From the NCBI GenBank assembly GCA_002482845.1, contig DLGT01000064.1:1-11216 (forward strand): a stretch of DNA of 11,216 nt, in the 5' to 3' direction. How positions within the stretch are numbered: the stretch's first letter is position 1; the number at the start of each line of letters is the position of its first letter. A program made the position numbers and the translations under genes. A model generated the notes under the pieces. It made no database searches, was not told where the DNA came from, and saw nothing but the letters and a program-made list of their open reading frames with translations. This document shows positions 1 through 5,186 of the stretch, one piece after another. The stretch is from Saprospiraceae bacterium UBA7687. Its GTDB lineage: Bacteria; Bacteroidota; Bacteroidia; Chitinophagales; Saprospiraceae.

Positions 1-96
1 ATCGTAGGTTCGAGTTACCGCTAAAGCGGAACAGGCTCTGCTCCCGCTACAAAAGTAAAGCCTAACATTAATTTGTTGGGCTTTTTTTATTTACAG
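1..96 (+). repeat. tRNA 3'-end-like tandem repeat, copy 1 (cut by window edge)
   Basis: First of two tandem 95-bp units. Bases 4-8 (GTAGG) and 9-15 (TTCGAGT) look like a T stem and T loop; 37-41 (TCTGC) can pair back with GTAGG allowing G-T wobbles; 42-51 (TCCCGCTACA) look like an acceptor 3' strand, discriminator and start of CCA. Between loop and returning stem lie 21 extra bases (16-36) with their own CCGC/GCGG stem. A terminator follows. Whether the upstream half of a tRNA exists lies outside the window. I read it as a tRNA-derived fragment or attachment-site remnant; a functional tRNA with an enlarged T arm seems unlikely. Confidence 0.6.
57..88 (+). terminator. Rho-independent terminator of repeat copy 1
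   Basis: AAAGCCTAAC (57-66) pairs with GTTGGGCTTT (75-84) through ten base pairs including one G-T wobble. The loop is 8 nt and the T tract runs over 82-88. It lies directly behind the tRNA-like 3' end, as expected for a tRNA transcription unit. Confidence 0.75.
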
Positions 97-189
97 TCGT
101 AGGTTCGAGTTACCGCTAAGGCGGCACAGGTTCTGCTCTCGCTACAAAAGTAAAGCCTAACATTAATTTGTTGGGCTTTATTTATTTAA
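97..189 (+). repeat. tRNA 3'-end-like tandem repeat, copy 2
   Basis: Second copy, offset exactly 95 bp from the first. It keeps the T-arm segment (99-110), the 21-nt insert (111-131) and the acceptor-like strand (137-146). I count four substitutions up to the terminator: A25/G120, A30/C125, C36/T131 and C44/T139. The CCGC/GCGG stem of the insert survives and only its loop changes. There is no tRNA 5' half anywhere between the copies, so this copy cannot be a tRNA gene. Repeated tRNA 3' ends typically arise when tyrosine-recombinase elements insert and rebuild the target; no recombinase gene is visible here. Confidence 0.6.
152..188 (+). terminator. Rho-independent terminator of repeat copy 2
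   Basis: Same hairpin as at 57-84: AAAGCCTAAC (152-161) against GTTGGGCTTT (170-179). The T tract is interrupted by A at 180 and 184, so it should be weaker than copy 1. Confidence 0.6.
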
Positions 190-263
190 TGTCATTGCTA
201 TTAACAACAATTACTTTAAACATAATTCATACCTTTATTACTCTGAATGAAAGTTCCTATGGC

Positions 264-302
264 AAAAAAGTAGGAAAGTTGAATTACTATTTTATAACTT
301 TC
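264..302 (-). terminator. Possible terminator of the minus-strand HTH gene
   Basis: Read on the minus strand, four bases after the stop codon, GAAAGTT (302-296) can pair with AACTTTC (280-274) across a 15-nt loop. A run of six T (plus-strand A 264-269) follows four bases later. The long loop and the gap before the T run make this tentative. Confidence 0.3.
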
Positions 303-306
303 TATA

Positions 307-903
307 TCAAAACAATTTTAACTGTTTTGATACCGGCATCAATTCAGGGTTGGTAGTGTATGAATTTGCTTTATGCTTTGTAATACTGCAATATACTTTT
401 TTGTAAATGGCTATCTTACCGGCAAGCCTTAATATCCTTACATACCGGCAAATGTTCGCCCTATCAATACCTGTGATTATAGATAATTCTTTCATTGTAC
501 ATGGACTTTTTAAAAATCCATTGAACACTATTTGAAATTGAGCTTGTAATCTTGAATCATTGATTGCCACATTTGAAGTTGTTTTTAAAGGTTGGATTCT
601 GTTATTTAAACTATTTCGCCCCTTTTTGGTGGTAAGATTTCTGGCTTGACTTTCATGTGTGTTTAATACCTTAACCCCGATTTTGATTTTATTCAGGTGA
701 CCTTGCTGAATTAATTTGTTGATCATGTGGACACTGCAAGATAATTCCGTCTCCGCTTCACGTTTAGTAAAATGTTCCTTCGACATTTTATCACGACGAT
801 GTGTATCGCTTCTATGCCATAAATCAATTTTTCGAATAACTTCATTTGCTACATCACAAACAAAAACATCAATGTCTCTTGTACTTAAAATTACATTTTT
901 CAT
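307..903 (-). CDS. Two-domain helix-turn-helix protein, mobile-element type
   Basis: A 198-aa basic protein, probably a DNA-binding regulator. Residues about 43-85 resemble the excisionase/MerR-like HTH_17 fold (FTKREAETELSCSV..INKLIQQGHLNKIKIG). Residues about 121-187 look like a winged helix (CTMKELSIITGIDRANICRY), then a basic wing, then TTNPELMP, and the protein ends KQLKLF. From memory, this C-terminal pattern (tri-helix, then a TTNPEL-like motif near the end) recurs in Bacteroidota conjugative and integrated elements, where it is usually annotated only as an HTH protein. Its place beside tRNA 3'-end repeats fits a mobile-element origin. It has its own promoter and a possible operator upstream. 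The target DNA and exact role are unknown; no recombinase motif is present. Confidence 0.75.
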   Translation of the reverse strand: MKNVILSTRDIDVFVCDVANEVIRKIDLWHRSDTHRRDKMSKEHFTKREAETELSCSVHMINKLIQQGHLNKIKIGVKVLNTHESQARNLTTKKGRNSLNNRIQPLKTTSNVAINDSRLQAQFQIVFNGFLKSPCTMKELSIITGIDRANICRYVRILRLAGKIAIYKKVYCSITKHKANSYTTNPELMPVSKQLKLF

Positions 904-923
904 CTATAATATTTATTTTGATG

Positions 924-954
924 CAAAATTATATCCAATGCAAACTGTAAAAAA
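924..954 (-). promoter_or_regulatory. Bacteroidota-type promoter for the HTH gene
   Basis: On the minus strand TAATTTTG (931-924) matches the TAnnTTTG -7 box. Nineteen bases further upstream is TTTT (954-951), a weak -33 match. The expected start of transcription lies about 15 nt before the ATG at 903, giving a short leader. Confidence 0.45.
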
Positions 955-967
955 ATAATTTGATAGA

Positions 968-992
968 AGGTATTTTTCAGGTATTTATACCT
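968..992. promoter_or_regulatory. Direct repeat plus palindrome, possible operator
   Basis: AGGTATTT occurs at 968-975 and again at 979-986, and the second copy runs into ATACCT, making the palindrome AGGTATTTATACCT (979-992). The cluster sits about 14 bp upstream of the proposed -33 box of the minus-strand HTH gene and downstream of the 227-aa gene. Autoregulation by the HTH protein would fit but is inferred. The palindrome has no adjacent T tract in either direction, so it is unlikely to be a terminator. Confidence 0.4.
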
Positions 993-1044
993 AATGTAAT
1001 GTGTTGTTTTTCAACTTTATGCAATTTGATTAAGGTAAACTATT

Positions 1045-1728
1045 TTAGTTCGGATATTCTTTTAATTTTTCTATTACCCTACTATCATTACCACTGATTT
1101 TGATAATTTTAGCTTTATACCCTCTACCCAAATCCTTAGCTATTTCTGCCTTTTTATTCCATTTTTCATAGAAATCAAGGTACTTTCTGTAAAATCCCTG
1201 CCCTGTACCATAATTATCTTGTCCATACTGAATTAGTTCTTTTTTTAGGTAATGATCATTATTGTCTCTTCCAAACTCCTTTACAATTCTTATTTCATGG
1301 ACCAACATTAAATGAAAAAAAGAGTAATACTTTTCAGCAAATTTAGTTTCTTGTTTTTTTAGGATTTGACTTTCTACAGATGTTTTTTCTACTTTTTCTT
1401 TTATTTGCTTTGATTCAAAGTACCTTTCAATTGTTTTCAATACATGGAATGCCTCATAATAGTGATTTACGTGATTTAGACCTATGTATTCAATTTCCCT
1501 TCCATTTTTATACTCTTCAGGAATTTGCTTTAGGTAATCATTATTTGGATTTAAATATGCTGAATACAACATAAAGGCTGCTTCTTGACCTCTTATAAAT
1601 ACATTAGAAGCATATTCTCTAATCTGTAAAATTTCATAGTCAGTCATCTCTTCCAAAACTGAAATTCCATATTTGTAAACTTCTTTATAAATACTCATAA
1701 GCCTATACGGTTCTATTTTTTGTATCAT
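1045..1728 (-). CDS. Hypothetical protein, 227 aa, family not recognised
   Basis: I do not recognise this family. The protein is charged and rich in Tyr, Lys and Glu, with no signal peptide or membrane segment, so probably cytosolic. The middle (about 90-135) is strongly charged and helical (HVLKTIERYFESKQIKEKVE). A Gly/Tyr-rich stretch near 170-185 (GQDNYGTGQGFYRKYLDFYE) is the most distinctive motif and would be a good anchor for a search. The C-terminus (about 195-227) is basic. The start at 1728 follows the stop of the small upstream ORF by only 12 nt, suggesting co-transcription. Codon and base use are like the neighbours. Confidence 0.65.
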   Translation of the reverse strand: MIQKIEPYRLMSIYKEVYKYGISVLEEMTDYEILQIREYASNVFIRGQEAAFMLYSAYLNPNNDYLKQIPEEYKNGREIEYIGLNHVNHYYEAFHVLKTIERYFESKQIKEKVEKTSVESQILKKQETKFAEKYYSFFHLMLVHEIRIVKEFGRDNNDHYLKKELIQYGQDNYGTGQGFYRKYLDFYEKWNKKAEIAKDLGRGYKAKIIKISGNDSRVIEKLKEYPN

Positions 1729-1740
1729 GGTCCAAAAAGA

Positions 1741-1881
1741 TTACAATGTGAGCGATTTTTTAAACAGTTCATTTAATTTTCTTGCTTTGTCCAAACTACT
1801 TGCACCTACATTAGACAAAAACGTTACTTCTTTTTTGTGTCCTGTCACCAGTAATAACAACACTATTGGATAGAGACTCAT
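1741..1881 (-). CDS. Small hydrophobic ORF, 46 aa, hypothetical
   Basis: A short ORF reading MSLYPIVLLLLVTGHKKE, then a polar tail ending LFKKSLTL. The first 13 residues form a short hydrophobic segment; the rest is basic and helical. The frame is open further upstream without another ATG (to a stop near 1928), adding more hydrophobic residues including IYYFYG, so a non-ATG start or a decayed longer gene is possible. It ends 12 nt before the 227-aa gene, as in an operon. The pattern of hydrophobic segment, short strand and a final helix recalls the C-terminal end of bacterial PH-like membrane proteins, but that is only an impression. A TATTTTTG box (minus strand, 1945-1938) could be its -7 element; no matching -33 box is visible. 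Confidence 0.4.
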   Translation of the reverse strand: MSLYPIVLLLLVTGHKKEVTFLSNVGASSLDKARKLNELFKKSLTL

Positions 1882-2117
1882 ATAAAATTTCAAACCATAA
1901 AAGTAATAAATATCAATGATCGTTACTTAAAAAGCAACAAAAATACTTTTACCAATCATTATTTAGGGATCTTTTTAATTACATTGAACGAAATCACAGT
2001 AAGCTAATCTCCATTAATTTTTAATATATACTAAATAACATTCCTCCCAAAAATTATGAAAGTACAAACCCTAGCTATACATTTGTTTGCTATTTGGAAT
2101 GGTTTAAAATTAAAAAG

Positions 2118-2137
2118 ATGAGTCAACTCCGAAAAGT
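2118..2137 (+). repeat. Solitary copy of the MITE left end
   Basis: Twenty bases starting ATGAGTCAACTCC are identical to 2160-2179, the left end of the adjacent MITE, and lie 42 bp upstream in the same orientation. No matching right end or interior follows. It is probably the stump of a deleted second element or a by-product of a nested insertion. Confidence 0.7.
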
Positions 2138-2161
2138 ATTGAAATAATAAAATACAAATAT

Positions 2162-2300
2162 GAGTCAACTCCGAAAAGTCCTTAGTTCAAAGAAAATGAA
2201 AAATATTTATTCCTACTTCATTGATAATCAAAAATTTACCTTTATGGTCAGGGTGAAAAATGTTTGATTATCAATCAACTTGTGTTTTCGGAGTGGACTC
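2162..2300 (+). mobile_element. MITE-like element, copy 1 (139 bp)
   Basis: Non-coding element with 16-bp terminal inverted repeats: GAGTCAACTCCGAAAA at 2162-2177 and TTTTCGGAGTGGACTC at 2285-2300, which match with one mismatch after reverse complementing. Inside, ATTGATAATCAAA (2220-2232) is perfectly inverted at 2263-2275, so the transcript could form a long interrupted hairpin. A second copy lies at 4062-4199 (16 substitutions and one gap by eye). It encodes no transposase and would have to be moved in trans by an insertion sequence with the same ends. Flanks share only TAT on both sides, so its target duplication is uncertain. Confidence 0.8.
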
Positions 2301-2404
2301 TATACTAAATTATTCAATTGATCTACTTTGAGTATTTATTTTTATGCATTAGACCTACCAATTAACAAAATGTATTTTCCTATTCGAAAGAAACGTCCAA
2401 ATAT

Positions 2405-2435
2405 TATGATATTCCCAAGCACAGACTTAACTTTG
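2405..2435 (+). promoter_or_regulatory. Promoter of the zinc-ribbon gene
   Basis: TAACTTTG (2428-2435) matches the Bacteroidota TAnnTTTG -7 box. TATG at 2405-2408 lies 19 bp upstream where TTTG is expected at -33. The leader would be roughly 50 nt. Confidence 0.45.
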
Positions 2436-2491
2436 TTGTTTGTAAATAAAATGTGCCAAACATTATCATGCTCCAATAAACAAAATACACA

Positions 2492-2758
2492 ATGAAGGAA
2501 TACAAATTTTGCCAAAGCTGTGGTTTTCCACTAAAAAAAGACAAAAAAGGTGGTGGAACTGAAAAAGACGGATCGATCAGTAAGAAGTATTGTTCTATGT
2601 GTTATGAAAAGGGAGATTTTCTGACACCCTTAGAGATTGACACGCCTGAGAAGATGCAAAAATACTGCATCGCAGAAATGAAAAAAGATGGTATGAACAG
2701 CATTTTTGCGTGGCTAGCAACAAGATCGATTCCTTCTCTAGAAAGATGGCAAAAGTAA
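2492..2758 (+). CDS. Putative zinc-ribbon protein (PF12674-like)
   Basis: An 88-aa cytosolic protein. Cys7, Cys10, Cys34 and Cys37 (FCQSCGFPL and KYCSMCYEKG) form two CxxC knuckles that should bind one zinc ion. The spacer holds GGGTEKDGS, and the C-terminal half ends in SLERWQK; both are typical of the 'putative zinc ribbon domain' family PF12674, as is the length of 80-90 residues. The biochemical role of the family is not established; nucleic-acid or protein binding is usually assumed. It is the first of three same-strand genes between the two MITEs, with 50 nt before the next start, and has its own promoter candidate. Confidence 0.85.
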   Translation: MKEYKFCQSCGFPLKKDKKGGGTEKDGSISKKYCSMCYEKGDFLTPLEIDTPEKMQKYCIAEMKKDGMNSIFAWLATRSIPSLERWQK

Positions 2759-2808
2759 AGTTAGTATTAAAAGAGTTAGTGTTTTCATATTACTAGATTT
2801 TTTTACGA

Positions 2809-3738
2809 ATGAATAATCAACAAATCATCGCATGGTTATTGGAAGGTGATGTTTCTATACAATACCAAGTTTGGCGTGATTTGTTGGGTGTTGATAATAA
2901 AGAACTTCAAGACAAAATTGAAATGGAAGGATGGGGATATAATTTCTTATTAAAACAACATCCAAATGGCCAATGGGGAGACGACTTTTATCAGCCAAAA
3001 TGGATTTCTACCCACTATACACTACTAGATCTTCGCAACTTATGCCTCTCTCCTGACAATGATGTTGTGCAATACACGATTAACCTTATCTTACAAAACG
3101 AGAAAGCGCTAGATGGAGGTATCCGTTTAGGTCCAAGTACAGCACAAAGAAGTGATGTCTGTGTAAATGGTATGTTTCTGAATTATGCGTCTTATTTTAA
3201 AACACCTGAAAACAAACTATCTTCCGTTGTCGACAGTATTCTAGGTGAAATCATGAAAGACGGTGGGTTCAACTGTAGGACATCGAGAAGTGGCGCTACC
3301 CACAGCTCATTGCATTCTACTATATCAGTCCTTGAAGGGTTTACTGAATTTCAAAGAGCAAATTACACCTATAGAAGAGAAGAAATTTCAAATGCTATAA
3401 AATCATCTGTAGAGTTTATCCTTTTACATCAACTTTTTATATCTGATCGGACAGGTCTTATCATTGATAAAAGCTTTTTAAAATTAACTTATCCATGCAG
3501 ATGGAAGTATGACATTCTCAGAGCAATGGATTATTTTCAATATTCAGGAATAACTTGGGATGATAGAATGTCGGAAGCTGTAGCCTATCTCCGTAAAAAA
3601 CAGAATAAAGATGGCACATGGAATATGCAAGCTGCACATCCTGGACAAGTACACTTCATAATGGACAAAGCTGGAAGACCTAGCAGGTGGAATACTTTAA
3701 GGATTTTGCGTGTAATGAAACATTTTGACATCGAATAG
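2809..3738 (+). CDS. Alpha/alpha-toroid protein, squalene cyclase/prenyltransferase-like
   Basis: A 309-aa soluble protein whose repeated helical pattern fits the six-hairpin toroid fold shared by terpene cyclases and protein prenyltransferases. QW-like motifs are seen at about 49-57 (KQHPNGQWG) and 264-271 (KQNKDGTW), with further Gly-rich turns at 101-108 (LDGGIRLG) and 150-154 (KDGGF). The cyclase DxDD acid motif is absent. Possible metal-binding residues are Asp116, Cys118, Cys156, His165 and His169, but I cannot assign them. It is half the length of a squalene-hopene cyclase and resembles the stand-alone 'prenyltransferase-like' proteins often annotated as hypothetical. No signal peptide. 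The substrate is unknown; calling it a terpene cyclase would overreach. Confidence 0.65.
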   Translation: MNNQQIIAWLLEGDVSIQYQVWRDLLGVDNKELQDKIEMEGWGYNFLLKQHPNGQWGDDFYQPKWISTHYTLLDLRNLCLSPDNDVVQYTINLILQNEKALDGGIRLGPSTAQRSDVCVNGMFLNYASYFKTPENKLSSVVDSILGEIMKDGGFNCRTSRSGATHSSLHSTISVLEGFTEFQRANYTYRREEISNAIKSSVEFILLHQLFISDRTGLIIDKSFLKLTYPCRWKYDILRAMDYFQYSGITWDDRMSEAVAYLRKKQNKDGTWNMQAAHPGQVHFIMDKAGRPSRWNTLRILRVMKHFDIE

Positions 3739-3795
3739 CAAAATTATCTTATTAGAAATATATGTTTATCCAATAAAAATTAAAATTGACAAGTT

Positions 3796-4002
3796 ATGAG
3801 TAAATATAATACATTGTGGGAATATCTTCAGACGAATGCCAATGCCCAAATAAAACTGACTTTTGAAGAAATACATAACATTCTTGGTTTTGACATCGAT
3901 CACTCTTTTTTGAATTTCAAAAAGGAATTAACACCATATGGGTATTCAGTTGGGAAAATATCTCTAAAAGAAAAAACTGTGATGTTTAATAAAAACGTTT
4001 GA
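3796..4002 (+). CDS. Small DUF7662-like protein, 68 aa
   Basis: The sequence begins MSKYNTLWEYLQ, continues with LTFEEIHNILGF, and ends in a beta-strand pair VGKISLKEKTVMFNK. This order, a 'KY.PL..YL' start, a 'l.f.eIe.ilGf' helix and a final strand, resembles small proteins of the DUF7662 type, though this copy has a shortened middle lacking the usual Trp-rich segment. Function is unknown in the family; I recall members that sit beside restriction or other defence genes, but that is memory, not evidence here. It is the last of three genes before the right MITE and starts 57 nt after the toroid gene. Confidence 0.5.
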   Translation: MSKYNTLWEYLQTNANAQIKLTFEEIHNILGFDIDHSFLNFKKELTPYGYSVGKISLKEKTVMFNKNV

Positions 4003-4061
4003 AAAGAAAATTAATAGATATTATTGGGTTGTCTGATTTGAAACTGTTTAAAACTAATTAT

Positions 4062-4199
4062 GAGTCTACTCCGAAAAGTCCTTAGTTCAAATAAAATGAA
4101 AAATCTAGATTCTTACTGCAATGATAATCTGAAGTTTACCTTTAGGTCAGGGTAAAAAACGTCTGATTATCAACCAATTTGTGTTTTCGGAGTGGACTC
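4062..4199 (+). mobile_element. MITE-like element, copy 2 (138 bp)
   Basis: Terminal inverted repeats GAGTCTACTCCGAAAA (4062-4077) and TTTTCGGAGTGGACTC (4184-4199) match with one mismatch. The element is flanked on both sides by AATTAT (4056-4061 and 4200-4205), a likely 6-bp target-site duplication. The interior keeps the inverted pair TGATAATC / GATTATCA seen in copy 1, with one change in the extended arm. It lies in the same orientation as copy 1, and together they bracket three genes. It has no coding capacity. Confidence 0.82.
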
Positions 4200-4205
4200 A
4201 ATTAT

Positions 4206-4738
4206 TTAGAATTATATTCCATTTATTATCTCAATAGAAATATATCATTAACTAAAGACTAGGATAAGAGTAAAGCGAAAGCAACAAAGAATAGATAAAT
4301 TATATAAAACTTTTACTTTTTTTTATAAACAATAAAAAATAAACTATGCCTAAATTTGCGTCATATTCTAGAGTCACTCTTTCCAAAGTGAGCAACGCAC
4401 CAACGATATTTTAGAAATGTTATTTTAATTATTTTTTTAAACAAAGGGATTTTGATATCTTACATTGTTGTTGTTGCTTATATGTAATAAAAATTATATT
4501 TAACCATCTACAACAAATTTGTACAAACGTTGAAAAATAAAAATCTAACATTTATTATCGAAAGCATAAAATGCAACAAAGAGTATTGGACTTGCAGTTG
4601 TTAAAATTCATAAGGAAATTCTAGATTATAAATATATTATAAATGTAATAATATTGTAAAAGTATCAAATAAATATGTAAATTTGTATAATAATCACATT
4701 TTACCTCTCAAATTTAAAGTATTTAATTTTTTTCCCAA
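4206..4738. other. 533-bp intergenic region before the signalling operon
   Basis: Very AT-rich and without a convincing ORF; the longest ATG frame I noted (from 4346, 22 codons) has no recognisable product. It contains a small hairpin, TCACTCTTTCC followed by AAAGTGA (around 4374-4391), a 10-bp palindrome ACAAATTTGT (4513-4522), and an unpaired TAAATTTG at 4351-4358. Only the promoter at 4654-4685 is well supported. The long leader space could hold regulatory sites or a small RNA, but nothing identifies one. Confidence 0.5.
4654..4685 (+). promoter_or_regulatory. Promoter of the two-component operon
   Basis: TAAATTTG (4678-4685) is an exact TAnnTTTG box. TTG at 4654-4656 lies 21 bp upstream as a partial -33 box. 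Transcription would begin about 45 nt before the ATG at 4739. Confidence 0.5.
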
Positions 4739-5176
4739 ATGAAAAATATCTTCCTTGCAGATGACGATGTTATTGATCGTGAATTATTTGAAGACGCACT
4801 TCAGCAATTAACCATTCCGACACATCTGACACAATCGGAGGATGGAGTGGAGTTAATGACAACCTTAGACAAAACTGTTCCACCTCCACCTCATGCTATA
4901 TTTCTTGACCTAAACATGCCACGTAAAAATGGTTATGAGTGTTTAGCTGAAATCAGAAATACACATAAATTGAAGGATATAATGGTAGTCATATTTTCTA
5001 CAACGGACTGCCAGTCAGCCATAGAAAAATCTTATTTATTGGGGGCAAATTATTTCATTTGTAAGCCCCGATCATTCCAACTCCTAAAAAAAGCTATTGA
5101 AACTGTGTTGCTTATGGACCAACCATCCATAGGTGAGAAAACATCAATTGATAACTTTTTTTTAAGTTTAAATTGA
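4739..5176 (+). CDS. Single-domain response regulator (receiver only), first copy
   Basis: A 145-aa CheY-like receiver. The acidic pocket is Asp8-Asp9-Asp10 (LADDD), the phosphoacceptor is Asp57 in FLDLNMPRKNG, the switch Ser/Thr is at 87-88 (FSTT), and the conserved Lys is Lys109 (CKPRS). There is no output domain; after the last receiver helix comes a tail ending NFFLSLN. Such stand-alone receivers (Rcp1/Spo0F-like) pass phosphate or act by binding partners. It opens the operon and stops 10 nt before the kinase start, which makes the kinase its probable phosphodonor. It is a paralogue of the receiver at 7717-8163 (shared MPRKNG.ECL.EI and KDIM..IFST). Cytosolic. Confidence 0.92.
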   Translation: MKNIFLADDDVIDRELFEDALQQLTIPTHLTQSEDGVELMTTLDKTVPPPPHAIFLDLNMPRKNGYECLAEIRNTHKLKDIMVVIFSTTDCQSAIEKSYLLGANYFICKPRSFQLLKKAIETVLLMDQPSIGEKTSIDNFFLSLN

Positions 5177-5186
5177 CAAATATTAC

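Larger units (their letters stand above)
1882..2491. other. 610-bp intergenic region with MITE
   Basis: No convincing gene is present. It holds a possible -7 box for the minus-strand small ORF (1938-1945), a solitary MITE end (2118-2137), a full MITE (2162-2300) and the promoter of the zinc-ribbon gene (2405-2435). The stretches 1950-2117 and 2301-2400 are AT-rich with stops in all frames, and I see nothing else in them. Confidence 0.6.

Noticed and set aside
1..189. Two functional tRNA genes or a CRISPR-like array
   Set aside because: Copy 2 has no anticodon arm or 5' half upstream, and two 95-bp units with terminators do not have the short repeat and unique spacer layout of a CRISPR array.
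168..356. Plus-strand frame of 62 codons beginning MLGFIYLMSL
   Set aside because: It starts inside the terminator hairpin of repeat copy 2 and runs into the minus-strand HTH gene; the hydrophobic look comes from AT-rich sequence.
2154..2306. Clear target-site duplication around MITE copy 1
   Set aside because: Only TAT is shared on both sides; the 6-bp flanks (AAATAT and TATACT) do not match as they do for copy 2.
4346..4414. Short plus-strand frame beginning MPKFASYSRV
   Set aside because: Twenty-two codons, no family likeness, and it lies in a region with no other coding signal.
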